Source of the DNA: Clostridium sp. MB40-C1
Lineage (GTDB): Bacteria; Bacillota; Clostridia; Clostridiales; Clostridiaceae
NCBI RefSeq assembly: GCF_030913655.1
Contig: NZ_CP133189.1
Location: 3,248,501 to 3,312,500 of the forward strand
Reading direction: 5' to 3'
Length of the DNA: 64,000 bases
The notes under the pieces are model-generated. The model was not told the origin of the DNA. It searched no databases and worked only from the letters and a program-made list of their open reading frames with translations. Positions 35,648-44,648 of this stretch are shown in pieces. Position 1 is the first letter of the stretch, and each line of letters opens with the position of its first letter. The position numbers and the translations under genes were made by a program.

Positions 35648-37117
35648 TTGATTATTAAAAGTTTTCCACTGATGATAGTGCTCATATTATTCATAACGGC
35701 TTTTGTAATGCCTATAGTAAATAGAAAAAATATAGTAAAGGGTATAAGTCTTATATCAATGTTCGTATCATTAGTTCTTTCTATAGCAAATCTTAGAGGA
35801 GTATTAATTAGTGGTAAGTATTCCTATTCCATAGGACATTTTGATGCGCCTTTTGGAATTGAATTTTATATAGGAAATATAGAATCTATAATGGCGGTAA
35901 TGTTTACTTTTGTAGCTAGTATGGTTATTTGGTATTCCATTTATAGTATAGACAAAGATATAAATGAAAATAGAATTCCTTTATATTATTTACTTGTAAA
36001 TGTACTTATAGGTTCTTTACTAGGAATTGTATTCACGAATGATATATTTAATGCTTTTGTTTTTATTGAAATAGGAACTTTAGCTTCTTGTGGGATAGTG
36101 GTTATAAAAGATAAAAAGGAAAATATAAAGGCAACTTTAAAATACCTTATAATGAGCTGTTTAGGTTCCGGTCTTGTGCTTATGGGAATTGCATTTTTAT
36201 ATTCTATGACAGGACAATTAAATATAACTTATATTCACGAAGTTTTGATAAATAATTATACAAATTACCCTAAGGCGATTCTTGTAACTATCGGATTATT
36301 TACAATAGGATTGGGTGTTAAAAGTGCCATGTTTCCTCTTCATAATTGGTTACCAGATGCTCATTCAAGTGCACCTACTTCATCAAGTGCTCTTCTTTCA
36401 GCCCTTGTACTAAAAGCTTTTGCAATATTATTAATAAAAATTTTGTATAGAGGGTTTGGATTAGAGATTATAGCAGGAAATATGGTTTTAGATATATTAC
36501 TTATTTTAGGTATTGCAGGAATGGTTATCGGTTCTGTATTTGCTATATTCCAAAGGAATATAAAGAGGTTAGTAGCGTATTCAACTGTAGCTCAAATGGG
36601 GTATATATTCTTTGGTATAGGATTAGGAACTGAATTTGGAGTTACACTAGCTGTTTTCCATATGATTGGTCATGCAGTAACCAAATCAGCATTGTTTTTA
36701 TGTGCAGGGGCAATGATTGAAAAAACAGGTCACAAGGAAATTGATAAATTAAGAGGTGTTGGAAAAGAGATGCCACTAACCTTAGGGCTATTCTTTATAG
36801 GTTCTTTATCTATGATAGGAATACCTGTACTACCTGGATTTGTTAGTAAATGGTATTTATCTTTGTCGAGTATAAGGGCAGGTAAACCAATGTTAATAAT
36901 TTTTATATTAATAAGTAGTTTATTAAATGCGGTATATTATTTCCCTATTGCTATAAATGGATTTTTTGGAGAAGAAAATTTAAAGGGAAAAGTGTATAAG
37001 TCTAAGAAAAAGCCACTAAAAGAACTATTGCCAGTAATGATGTTAATTATAGCTATGATTGGAGTAGGAATAGCTTCAAGAAGTATAATAGATATTATTA
37101 AGCTTGGCATAGGATAA
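35648..37117 (+). CDS. mrpD: Antiporter-like subunit 1 (MrpD/NuoN-type)
   Basis: Polytopic proton-translocating subunit of 489 aa, Proton_antipo_M family. Key residues of the pump are visible: the TM5 Glu in NAFVFIEIGTLA, the TM7 Lys in GLGVKSAMFPLHNWLPDAH, a following Lys in LSALVLKAFAILL, and the RLVAYSTVAQMGYIFFGIG segment. The start is TTG 35648, with AAGGGAG upstream at a slightly long distance. It is the first of three such subunits in the operon and the best match for MrpD/MbhH. Confidence 0.92.
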   Translation: MIIKSFPLMIVLILFITAFVMPIVNRKNIVKGISLISMFVSLVLSIANLRGVLISGKYSYSIGHFDAPFGIEFYIGNIESIMAVMFTFVASMVIWYSIYSIDKDINENRIPLYYLLVNVLIGSLLGIVFTNDIFNAFVFIEIGTLASCGIVVIKDKKENIKATLKYLIMSCLGSGLVLMGIAFLYSMTGQLNITYIHEVLINNYTNYPKAILVTIGLFTIGLGVKSAMFPLHNWLPDAHSSAPTSSSALLSALVLKAFAILLIKILYRGFGLEIIAGNMVLDILLILGIAGMVIGSVFAIFQRNIKRLVAYSTVAQMGYIFFGIGLGTEFGVTLAVFHMIGHAVTKSALFLCAGAMIEKTGHKEIDKLRGVGKEMPLTLGLFFIGSLSMIGIPVLPGFVSKWYLSLSSIRAGKPMLIIFILISSLLNAVYYFPIAINGFFGEENLKGKVYKSKKKPLKELLPVMMLIIAMIGVGIASRSIIDIIKLGIG

Positions 37118-37131
37118 AAGGAGGACTTGAT

Positions 37132-38583
37132 TTGAATAGTGCTGTAATTTTACTCCCAGTTTTTTTCCCTTTTGTTTTGTCTATACTAATAGCTATTTTT
37201 AAATTCAAAGAAAGAGAAAGAAACATATTTGCTAGCTTTGGAGTGATTTTTAATTGTATTTTTTTATTTTTTATTTTTTACTATGTAGGTGAGTGTAGCT
37301 TTCATTTGTTTAAATTCAATGATTTTCTTGATATATACCTTAAAATAGATAAATTATCAATTCTTTTTTCTATATTAGTATCAGTGTTATGGATATTTAC
37401 TACTTTTTATTCAATGGAATATATGAAGCATGAAGGAAAGGAAAATAGATTTTTTATATTTTTTACAGCTACTTTAGGAGTTACAATGGGGATTGCTTTT
37501 TCAGGAAACTTAATTACATTATATATTTTCTATGAATTGCTTACTTTAGCTACCTTCCCATTAGTAATTCATTCTGGCACAAAACAAGCATTATCTAGTG
37601 GTAAAAAATATCTTATATACTCTTTTGGTGGAGCAACATTAGTTTTATTAGGAATGATTCTATGCTTTAGTATAACAAAAAACTTGAATTTTGTTCCAGG
37701 TGGAGTATTAGCAGGAGTTTCAGGTGGAAATACAAAGTTATTTCTTGGAATTTACGTAAGTTTATTTTTAGGGTTTGGGGTCAAAGCTGCTTTAGTTCCA
37801 TTTCACTCATGGTTACCAGAAGCTATGGTAGCTCCCACACCTGTAAGTGCTCTTTTACATGCGGTTGCTGTAGTTAAGTCGGGAGCTTATGCTCTAATAA
37901 GAATAAGTTATTTTATAGTTGGGGCTGATGTAATAAGAGTAACAAAAGGGCATATATACATGAGTGTATTAATTGGAGTAACTATTATAATGGGATCGTT
38001 TTTAGCACTTCATCAACAGAATTTAAAGAAAAGGTTAGCTTATTCTACTGTCAGTCAGCTAGGGTATATATTATTGGGAATTGTACTTTTAAACGAGGAT
38101 GCTTTAGTGGGTGGATTACTTCATTTAATAAATCATGCTGTTATAAAAATAACTTTATTCTTTTGTGTTGGCACAATAATGTATATGACTCATAAGACTG
38201 AAATCAGTGAGATAAAGGGCATAGGGAAACAAATGCCTATTACTATGGGATGTTTTGCAATAGCAGCAATTTCTCTTATAGGAATTCCTCCGAGTAATGG
38301 GTTTGTGAGCAAGTGGTATTTGGCTTTAGGTGGACTCGTAGAAGGAAAGATATATTTTGCAGCTATACTACTTTTGAGTGCAGTTCTTACAGCATTGTAT
38401 CTTTTACCTATTGTTACTGTAGCTTTTTTTAAAAAAGAAAATAACGATGTGATAGAGGTAAAGGAAGCACCTATGAAGATGTTGGTGCCTATAGTATCAA
38501 TAACAGTGATAGTCGTGTTATTAGGGTTATTCCCAAATCCAGTTGTAACTTTTATACAAAAGATAGCAGCTGAGTTGATTTAA
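37132..38583 (+). CDS. Antiporter-like subunit 2 (MrpD/NuoM-type)
   Basis: Second Proton_antipo_M protein, 483 aa, with about 14 helices. It carries the TM5 Glu (IFYELLTLATFPLVIHS), TM7 Lys (GFGVKAALVPFHSWLPEAM) and TM8-region Lys (VAVVKSGAYALI), plus KRLAYSTVSQLGYILLG. It resembles NuoM/MrpD but differs clearly from the gene before it, so the duplication is old. The start is TTG 37132, preceded by AAAGGAGG. The retained charged residues suggest an active ion channel, not a remnant. Confidence 0.9.
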   Translation: MNSAVILLPVFFPFVLSILIAIFKFKERERNIFASFGVIFNCIFLFFIFYYVGECSFHLFKFNDFLDIYLKIDKLSILFSILVSVLWIFTTFYSMEYMKHEGKENRFFIFFTATLGVTMGIAFSGNLITLYIFYELLTLATFPLVIHSGTKQALSSGKKYLIYSFGGATLVLLGMILCFSITKNLNFVPGGVLAGVSGGNTKLFLGIYVSLFLGFGVKAALVPFHSWLPEAMVAPTPVSALLHAVAVVKSGAYALIRISYFIVGADVIRVTKGHIYMSVLIGVTIIMGSFLALHQQNLKKRLAYSTVSQLGYILLGIVLLNEDALVGGLLHLINHAVIKITLFFCVGTIMYMTHKTEISEIKGIGKQMPITMGCFAIAAISLIGIPPSNGFVSKWYLALGGLVEGKIYFAAILLLSAVLTALYLLPIVTVAFFKKENNDVIEVKEAPMKMLVPIVSITVIVVLLGLFPNPVVTFIQKIAAELI

Positions 38584-38599
38584 AAAGGAGGGATAAAAT

Positions 38600-40672
38600 A
38601 TGAAGAGTGAAAATTTATTATTATTTATTATACTTTTTCCTATGATAGGAGCTTTTATAGGTCTCGGATTAGGACGAATAAATGAAAAGTATAGAGATGT
38701 TTTTAATATTGTAATGACAGGTATAGTTTTTGGTGTGATAACATTTTTATATAAATTTGTACAATCAGGATCAATAGAACTGTCTGTACCATATATAATG
38801 GGAACAGGACTACATTTAAAATTAGATATGTTTAGATATATATTTGCTTGGATAACTTCTTTTGTATGGTTTTTAGTTACAATTTATTCAACACAATATT
38901 TTATAAATTATAAGAATAGAAATAGGTACTATTTTTTCTTTATACTAACATTTGCAAGTACAATAGGTTTGTTTGTATCAGAAAATATTTTAAATTTATT
39001 TACTTTTTTCGAAATAATGTCATTAACTTCTTATCCATTAATTATCCATGATGAGAGTGAGTATTCTCATGAAGCAGGGAATATTTATATAGTAATGGCA
39101 ATTAGTGGGGGATTAATTCTTCTGATGGGATTGTTCCTATTGTTTGATTACACTAAAACATTGGATATAAGTCAGCTTAATGTTGCTGTTTCTAATATAG
39201 GAAATGTAAAGTATGTGATATCAGCTTTGATTATAATAGGTTTTGGAGTAAAGGCAGGAATGTTTCCTCTTCATATATGGATGCCTAAAGCTCATCCAGC
39301 TGCACCTGCACCGGCAAGTGCTATACTATCTGGAATATTAGTCAAAACAGGTATTTTTGGAATCATTATTGTTGCTAATATAATGATGGCAGGAGACATT
39401 GTTATATCTGCTATTATATTAGTTATAGGATTTTTGAATATGTTTATAGGTGGATTTTTAGCAATGTTTCAAAGAAACATTAAAAGAATTCTTGCTTATA
39501 GTAGTATGAGCCAGATGGGATATATTCTCGTTGGTATTGGACTTGTGGGAATGCTTAAAGAACATGGTGCTATAGCTATTTATGGAAGTTTATACTATGT
39601 TATCAATCATGCAATTTTCAAATCGCTTTTATTTATGATAGCTGGGCTTATATATATTGTATTACATGAATTAAGTATAAATGAAATAGGTGGATTTGGA
39701 AGAAATAAAAACAGGCTTAAAGTATTATTTTTAATAGGAATGTTTTCTATTATAGGAATGCCTGGTTTTAATGGATATACAGGAAAAACTCTTTTACATG
39801 TTGCTCTTTCAGAAGCTCATCATATGTACGGAGGATGGTGGTTTACAGCAGCTGAAATTATATTTACAATAAGTAGTGCTTTTACAGTAGCTTATTTATT
39901 AAAAATATTTGTAGCTGTATTTGTGGAGAAAAACGATCCTGCTATTGAACAAGTAAAAATAAAATGTAAAGCTATTATATATGTACCTATGGTTATTTTA
40001 TCAGTAGTATCTATATTTATAGGTATTATGCCAAATAAAATTTTTAAACTTATTAATAAATCCATAGATGTTTTCCCAAGCCAAGTTTATATGGAGCCTC
40101 ACTTTTATTCAGCGTCCCATATGGCTTCAGCATTTCTTATAATATTAATAGGAGTGGGTATTTACTTCTTATTTATAAGAACTTATTTAATGAAAAAACA
40201 AGAAGAACATTGGTATTATGAAAATTATGCTTTAAACTGGATTAGCTTAGAAAAAAACATCTATGCACCAGTAGGAAAAGTTATATTTATTGTTTGTTCT
40301 ATTATATTAAAGATTATTGATAAAGGGCTTATATATTCAATAAATACGTTTAATAAATTATGCAAAGCTTTAACTTTGAGAGAAATCAAGAGAGGAAAGG
40401 GTATTAAGGGACAATTGAAACAATGGATGGAAACAATGATTGAGTCTAGTATGGCTTGTATAAATACAACTCAAAAAAATATAAAAAAACTTACTAATAT
40501 AGATGAGAAAAATGTACTCAAATCTAATGATATAAGTAATAAAATAAATACTTCTACAACAAATCTTAGAGATGAAGCTTATAAGTTAGGAGAAAAAATG
40601 AATAGTGTAACTTACTCAATATTTGTTTTTGCAGGAGTTCTTGTAGCATGTCTCTTAATTATGATTGTATAA
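38600..40672 (+). CDS. Antiporter-like subunit 3 with C-terminal extension
   Basis: Third Proton_antipo_M protein, 690 aa. The core (about 1-480) has the Glu in FTFFEIMSLTSYPLIIHD, Lys in GFGVKAGMFPLHIWMPKAHP, Lys in SGILVKTGIFGI, and KRILAYSSMSQMGYILVGIG. A further C-terminal part (about 500-690) contains three more hydrophobic segments separated by a charged, helical stretch and ends in a membrane helix. It could carry a lateral helix like that of NuoL/MrpA. AAAAGGAGGG precedes the ATG. It is the last gene of the operon; it is longer than MrpD but lacks the MrpA DUF4040 tail, which is encoded separately. Confidence 0.9.
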   Translation: MKSENLLLFIILFPMIGAFIGLGLGRINEKYRDVFNIVMTGIVFGVITFLYKFVQSGSIELSVPYIMGTGLHLKLDMFRYIFAWITSFVWFLVTIYSTQYFINYKNRNRYYFFFILTFASTIGLFVSENILNLFTFFEIMSLTSYPLIIHDESEYSHEAGNIYIVMAISGGLILLMGLFLLFDYTKTLDISQLNVAVSNIGNVKYVISALIIIGFGVKAGMFPLHIWMPKAHPAAPAPASAILSGILVKTGIFGIIIVANIMMAGDIVISAIILVIGFLNMFIGGFLAMFQRNIKRILAYSSMSQMGYILVGIGLVGMLKEHGAIAIYGSLYYVINHAIFKSLLFMIAGLIYIVLHELSINEIGGFGRNKNRLKVLFLIGMFSIIGMPGFNGYTGKTLLHVALSEAHHMYGGWWFTAAEIIFTISSAFTVAYLLKIFVAVFVEKNDPAIEQVKIKCKAIIYVPMVILSVVSIFIGIMPNKIFKLINKSIDVFPSQVYMEPHFYSASHMASAFLIILIGVGIYFLFIRTYLMKKQEEHWYYENYALNWISLEKNIYAPVGKVIFIVCSIILKIIDKGLIYSINTFNKLCKALTLREIKRGKGIKGQLKQWMETMIESSMACINTTQKNIKKLTNIDEKNVLKSNDISNKINTSTTNLRDEAYKLGEKMNSVTYSIFVFAGVLVACLLIMIV

Positions 40673-40730
40673 AGTTAAGTTTTTCGTAAAGTGTATTTAT
40701 GCTTATGAATTATACAGTAACTAAAAGTAA

Positions 40731-40754
40731 TATAATGTTTTATAAAACATTATA
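40731..40754. repeat. Perfect 24-bp palindrome
   Basis: A self-complementary 24-bp sequence (half-site TATAATGTTTTA) lies 58 bp after the antiporter operon. It has no T run directly after it. It could be a protein site or the base of an RNA structure. The rest of the 318-bp gap is AT-rich, with the terminator at 40791. Confidence 0.6.
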
Positions 40755-40790
40755 TTATATTATATATTTATTTTTATATGATTTTATTTA

Positions 40791-40830
40791 AAACTGTTGA
40801 TGAATGTATAATATCAACAGTTTTTTATAT
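40791..40830 (+). terminator. Rho-independent terminator
   Basis: The 11-bp stem AAACTGTTGAT / ATCAACAGTTT with an 11-nt loop is followed by TTTATAT. It ends the Mrp-like operon about 120 bp after its last stop. Confidence 0.85.
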
Positions 40831-40990
40831 TTACTAAAGTTTCAAATAAGGCTTTTATATTAGGAAATTTTTCAATAAATTATTAATGTTAATGATTTTG
40901 TATTATAATGGAATTGATATTTGATACATGAGTTAATAAGATAATATATAAACAAATAGTACATTAGTTAAAAAGCGGAGGATTTAATCT

Positions 40991-41470
40991 ATGAAATTTA
41001 AAAATTTTATAATAGTCGCTGCACTTTTGGGAAGCATAATATTTTCTGTTTGTGGTGCAACTGGAAGGTTAATAGGGAATGATCCTGATACAAAAGCTGC
41101 TGAAACTGTAGTTAGAAACTATTTTAAATACAAAAATGAAAAGAACGAAGAAAAAGTTCTATCAACGCTAACAGATAGCTTCAAAAGTCCTAATGTAGTT
41201 CGGGAATATGACGATTTAGAAAGTATAAAGCTAATAGGTATACAAGAAGAGATGAATAATAACATCAAAGGGAGTTATTTAAAAGATGGACAGGGTAGTG
41301 TAAATGGAACTACTGAGAAAAATCTTAAAGTCTTTAAAGTAACCTATCGTGTTAAATATAAAGAAAATAATAAAAGTGCTCAAGAAAGTGGGAAATATAT
41401 TTGGTGGTTTGATGTTATTAGAAAAGATGAAAACTCTCCTTGGCTTATAGATGATTTTGGTGAGTTGTAA
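40991..41470 (+). CDS. DUF4829-type secreted lipoprotein
   Basis: Exported protein of 159 aa. Residues 1-20 are a signal peptide, and C21 in IIFSVCGA is a plausible though imperfect lipobox cysteine. The mature part has the features I associate with DUF4829 (NTF2-like fold): VVRNYFKYKNEKNEEKVLSTL, GSVNGTTEKNLKVFKVTY and WWFDVIRKDENSPWLIDDFG. GCGGAGGA precedes the ATG. It is transcribed alone, downstream of the Mrp-like operon terminator and upstream of another terminator. The function of the family is unknown. Confidence 0.82.
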   Translation: MKFKNFIIVAALLGSIIFSVCGATGRLIGNDPDTKAAETVVRNYFKYKNEKNEEKVLSTLTDSFKSPNVVREYDDLESIKLIGIQEEMNNNIKGSYLKDGQGSVNGTTEKNLKVFKVTYRVKYKENNKSAQESGKYIWWFDVIRKDENSPWLIDDFGEL

Positions 41471-41586
41471 ATATATTACATTTAAAAACAAATTTTTTAG
41501 TATACCTTTTTTGCTTGAAAATTTTATTAAAAAAATAAGGTGTGTAATTTAAAGGGATATATACTAATTTAAGTTGTTCCATAAGG

Positions 41587-41637
41587 CTATGCTTTAAAGT
41601 GATTTTAAAAAATATCATTTTGAGGTATAGTTTTTTT
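41587..41637 (+). terminator. Rho-independent terminator with long stem
   Basis: CTATGCTTTAAAGTGAT (41587-41603) pairs fully, with a few G-T pairs, with 41614-41630 and is followed by seven T. It shares the start ATAAGGCTATG-TTTAAA with the hairpin between the hydrogenase genes at 49821. Confidence 0.8.
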
Positions 41638-41990
41638 GTATTGTTGATAAATGAATTTCGCTATAATCAACTCAATAATTTAAAATCTAGATTAGAATTA
41701 CTAAATAAAATTGTAAAATATAAAAAATAAAATCATTTTAAATATAGTACAAAATTAAAAGAACATTTCAGAAAATTATATCAAATAAAAAAATATATAA
41801 TAAAGTCACTCAAAAATTAATTTATGAATAGTAATGATTTCCTTAAAATATTAAATGCACATTTCTTTATGTTAACTAGATGTATATAAAAAATGAAATT
41901 TAAAAAAGGTGAGTATATTATAATAAATTATTTTATGTCATGGAACAATAACAAAGAATAGATAAATTATATTATTTAAAGGAGATTTAT
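41638..41990. other. Gene-poor AT-rich stretch
   Basis: About 350 bp of very AT-rich sequence before the HD-domain gene. One reading frame of about 30 codons (41642-41731, L-INEFRYNQLNNLKSRLELL) has amphipathic character but no ribosome binding site. I see no convincing gene or structured RNA here. Confidence 0.5.
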
Positions 41991-42626
41991 ATGAGGGACA
42001 AAAAGCTTATTTTTAAGGAGTTTGATAGTCACTTAATGAAAGATGAAAAACCTTCAGATTATTTTAATAATTTAATTAAAGAAGGAGAGTTTCCAGAGAT
42101 ATATCCTTTTAATTTAATAGAAGAGCTAAGAGAAGTACCACAATCGCCTAAACATCATCCAGAAGGAAGTGTTTGGAATCATACTATGATGGTAGTAGAT
42201 AATGCTGCTGAAAGAAAGAAGCTAAGTGAAGAACCACATGCCTTTATGTGGGCTGCACTTCTTCATGATTTAGGGAAAAAGCCTACTACAAAACTTAGAA
42301 AAGGAAGAATAACTGCTTATGAGCATGATATACAAGGAGAAAAGATAGCAAGAAAGTTTTTAGAAGAATTTACAGAAGATAAAGAATTTATTGATAAGGT
42401 ATGTTATTTAGTAAGATGGCATATGCAAATTCTTTTTCTTGTAAAAGACTTACCTTTTGCTGATGTTAAAAATATGATTTTGCAAGTGTCCCCAGATGAA
42501 GTTGCACTATTATCTTTGTGTGATAGATTAGGTAGGGGAGAAATGACAGAAGATAAATACAAAGAGGAAGAAGAAAATATTAATACATTTTTATATAAAA
42601 TTAAAAAATTTAATTCTAAGGTTTAA
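41991..42626 (+). CDS. HD-domain phosphohydrolase
   Basis: Cytoplasmic protein of 211 aa with an HD/HDIG metal-dependent phosphohydrolase fold. The metal ligands are visible: His in SVWNHTMMVVDNA, the HD pair in ALLHDLGKKPTT, His in YEHDIQGEKIA, and later RWHMQ and the Asp in LLSLCDRLGRG. It resembles the HD domain fused to CCA-adding enzymes, with the TT-x-x-x-G-R-I-T-A-Y-x-H-D pattern, but stands alone. AAAGGAGATT precedes the ATG. The substrate could be a nucleotide or RNA phosphate; it is not determined. Confidence 0.88.
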   Translation: MRDKKLIFKEFDSHLMKDEKPSDYFNNLIKEGEFPEIYPFNLIEELREVPQSPKHHPEGSVWNHTMMVVDNAAERKKLSEEPHAFMWAALLHDLGKKPTTKLRKGRITAYEHDIQGEKIARKFLEEFTEDKEFIDKVCYLVRWHMQILFLVKDLPFADVKNMILQVSPDEVALLSLCDRLGRGEMTEDKYKEEEENINTFLYKIKKFNSKV

Positions 42627-42684
42627 GGGTATTTAAACTAAGAAATAGATAAATTTAATCTAAAAATTGTAAAAAAATAGTATA

Positions 42685-42713
42685 TTGACAAGGGGAATTT
42701 CATGGTATAACAT
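42685..42713 (+). promoter_or_regulatory. Sigma-A promoter of speA
   Basis: TTGACA (42685-42690), 17 bases, then TAACAT (42708-42713) lies 52 bp before the ATG of the arginine decarboxylase gene. Confidence 0.55.
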
Positions 42714-42765
42714 ATCATGTATTGTAAATTGGTAGTATTAATTTTCTTGAAAAAGGTGGTTGAAA

Positions 42766-44217
42766 ATGATAAGGAATCAAAACAGAACTCCATTATTTGA
42801 CGCTTTAAAAGAATACAATGAAAAAAATATAGTACCTTTTGATGTACCAGGGCACAAGCATGGGAAAGGTATACCTGAATTTGTAGAATATGTTGGAGAG
42901 AGAGTACTAGAGATCGATGTTAATTCTATGAAATGTCTTGATAATATCAGCAATCCAATAACTGTTATTAAGGATGCAGAAGAATTAATGGCAGATGCCT
43001 ATTGTTCTGATCATGCTTTCTTCCTAGTAAATGGAACATCAGCAGGTGTTCAAGCTATGATTATGAGTGTATGTAAGCCTGGAGATAAGATTATAATGCC
43101 TAGAAATGCTCATAAATCAGCCATAAATGGATTAATATTAAGCGGTGCATTACCTGTATATGTTCAACCAGAAGTTAATGATGAGTTGGGTATAGCTATG
43201 GGTGTATCAGTAGAAAATATTGAACGTGCTATAGCTGAAAATCCAGATGTAAAGGCAGTATTTCTCATAAATCCAACTTACTATGGAGCAGTGTCGGATT
43301 TAAAAAAAATAATTAAAACTGCCCATAAACATGGAATGGCAGTTTTAGTAGATGAGGCACATGGAGCTCATTTTAGATTTCATGAAAATTTACCAAAGGG
43401 TGCAATGGAGCTAGGTGCAGATATGGCTGCTGCAAGTCTTCATAAAACAGGAGGATCTCTTACACAAAGTTCAGTTTTACTGTTAAATGAAGGGTTGATT
43501 GATAAGAATACAGTTAAAACTATACTAAATTTATCACAAACTACTAGTGCATCTTATCTTTTAATGGCAAGCCTTGATGTAGCAAGAAAGATGCTGGTTA
43601 TGGATGGAGAAAAGGTTTTGTCTAAAATTTTAGAGCTTACTAGAAAAGCTAGAGAAGAAATAAACAAGATAGATGGATTATATGCTTTTAGTAAAGAGCT
43701 TGTTGGAGAAGCTGGTGTATATAATTTTGATGAAACTAAATTAGGTGTGTGTGTTAAGGGATTAGGTATAACCGGCTTTAAAGCTTATGACATTTTAAGG
43801 GATGAATATAACATTCAAGTAGAACTTGGAGATGTATTTAATATATTAGCTATAGTAAGTGTTGGGGATAACGCAGATTCTATTAAAGCTCTTGTAAATG
43901 CGCTAAAAGATATGAGTAAAAAATATAAAGGTAGTGAATTTAAATTTGATAAAGTTGCATTAAAGAATCCGCAAGTTATAGTTTCTCCTAGAGATGCTTT
44001 TTATGCAACAAAAAAGGTAGTAAAACTAGATGAATCTGAGGGAGAAATAAGTGGAGAGTCAATTATGGCTTATCCACCTGGAATTCCTATAGTTACTCCG
44101 GGAGAAAGGATAAGCGGAGATATTATAGAATATATAAAGTTTTTAAAGAACCAGCATAGTATGCTTACAGATACAGAAGATCCTTATGTTGAAAATATTA
44201 AGGTCTTAGGAATTTAA
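42766..44217 (+). CDS. speA: Arginine decarboxylase (Orn/Lys/Arg decarboxylase family)
   Basis: Fold-type I PLP decarboxylase of 483 aa, the length of Bacillus SpeA/YaaO, which converts arginine to agmatine. It opens RTPLFDALKEYNEKNIVPFDVPGHKHGKG, the family signature. Schiff-base K227 lies in SLHKTGGSLTQSS, DEAHGAHF binds PLP, and a C-terminal substrate domain contains AYPPGIPIVTPGE. AAAGGTGG sets ATG 42766; an in-frame TTG lies 6 bases earlier. With speD, speE and speB downstream the substrate is most likely arginine, since agmatinase needs agmatine, but lysine cannot be excluded by sequence. Confidence 0.92.
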   Translation: MIRNQNRTPLFDALKEYNEKNIVPFDVPGHKHGKGIPEFVEYVGERVLEIDVNSMKCLDNISNPITVIKDAEELMADAYCSDHAFFLVNGTSAGVQAMIMSVCKPGDKIIMPRNAHKSAINGLILSGALPVYVQPEVNDELGIAMGVSVENIERAIAENPDVKAVFLINPTYYGAVSDLKKIIKTAHKHGMAVLVDEAHGAHFRFHENLPKGAMELGADMAAASLHKTGGSLTQSSVLLLNEGLIDKNTVKTILNLSQTTSASYLLMASLDVARKMLVMDGEKVLSKILELTRKAREEINKIDGLYAFSKELVGEAGVYNFDETKLGVCVKGLGITGFKAYDILRDEYNIQVELGDVFNILAIVSVGDNADSIKALVNALKDMSKKYKGSEFKFDKVALKNPQVIVSPRDAFYATKKVVKLDESEGEISGESIMAYPPGIPIVTPGERISGDIIEYIKFLKNQHSMLTDTEDPYVENIKVLGI

Positions 44218-44300
44218 TGATTAGAGAATTATAGTAAAGTTAAAAGCTATGAAAATTTAGAAAAAAAGGTCTTTATGAGGAAATTACAAGACAAGTCTTT

Positions 44301-44345
44301 AAAAACCTAGTAAAATAATGTATATTTTACTAGGTTTTTCTTTAA
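44301..44345 (+). terminator. Rho-independent terminator
   Basis: A perfect 17-bp stem (44301-44317 with 44323-44339), core ACCTAGTAAAAT, with a 5-nt loop ends in TTTTTCTTT. It separates speA from the speDEB operon. Confidence 0.92.
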
Positions 44346-44385
44346 TGAAATTAGAAATATTTTTAATGAAAAATAAAAAAACATA

Positions 44386-44413
44386 TTGACAATTGATAAA
44401 AAATTAGTATATT
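44386..44413 (+). promoter_or_regulatory. Sigma-A promoter of speDEB
   Basis: TTGACA (44386-44391), 16 bases, TATATT (44408-44413). Predicted transcription starts near 44420, inside the first palindrome of the operator array, leaving a leader of about 230 nt before speD. Confidence 0.7.
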
Positions 44414-44415
44414 TA

Positions 44416-44543
44416 TATATAGTGAATGTTTACTATATACAAACAATAAGTTTAGCTATAGTAAACAAAAAACAAAAGTAAACATAAAGTTTACTTTAAG
44501 TAAACTAACGATTTTATAAATTTTATGTTTAGAAATAGTAAAC
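44416..44543. promoter_or_regulatory. Array of AGTAAAC/GTTTACT half-sites (operator cluster)
   Basis: The heptamer occurs six times in 128 bp: GTTTACT at 44428 and 44489, and AGTAAAC near 44460, 44477, 44499 and 44537. It forms a 24-bp near-palindrome over the start site (44416-44439), a 21-bp inverted pair (44476-44496) and a perfect 19-bp palindrome (44488-44506). This looks like a multi-site operator for an unidentified regulator, although RNA hairpins are also possible. Confidence 0.65.
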
Positions 44544-44648
44544 AAATTTAAAAATAATGCATATTATACATATTAGGCAACACTTGAAATGACTGGCAAT
44601 AGCATATAAAAAATATAATAGGATAAACTATTAAAAGGGAGGTTCTAA

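Noticed and set aside
33244-40672. A membrane-bound hydrogenase (Mbh) or formate hydrogenlyase operon.
   Set aside because: None of the ten genes encodes a NiFe subunit, ferredoxin or NuoH-like anchor. The [NiFe] hydrogenase at 48-51 kb is a different, soluble type.
41642-41731. A 30-codon frame (INEFRYNQLNNLKSRLELL) in the gap before the HD gene.
   Set aside because: No ribosome binding site, no usable start other than TTG, and no neighbour context. Open frames of this length are expected in such AT-rich DNA.
44544-44648. A possible riboswitch in the speD leader (AGGCAACACTTGAAATGACTGGCAATAG).
   Set aside because: I could not match it to any SAM, polyamine-related or other known class, and no terminator or anti-RBS hairpin could be drawn with confidence.
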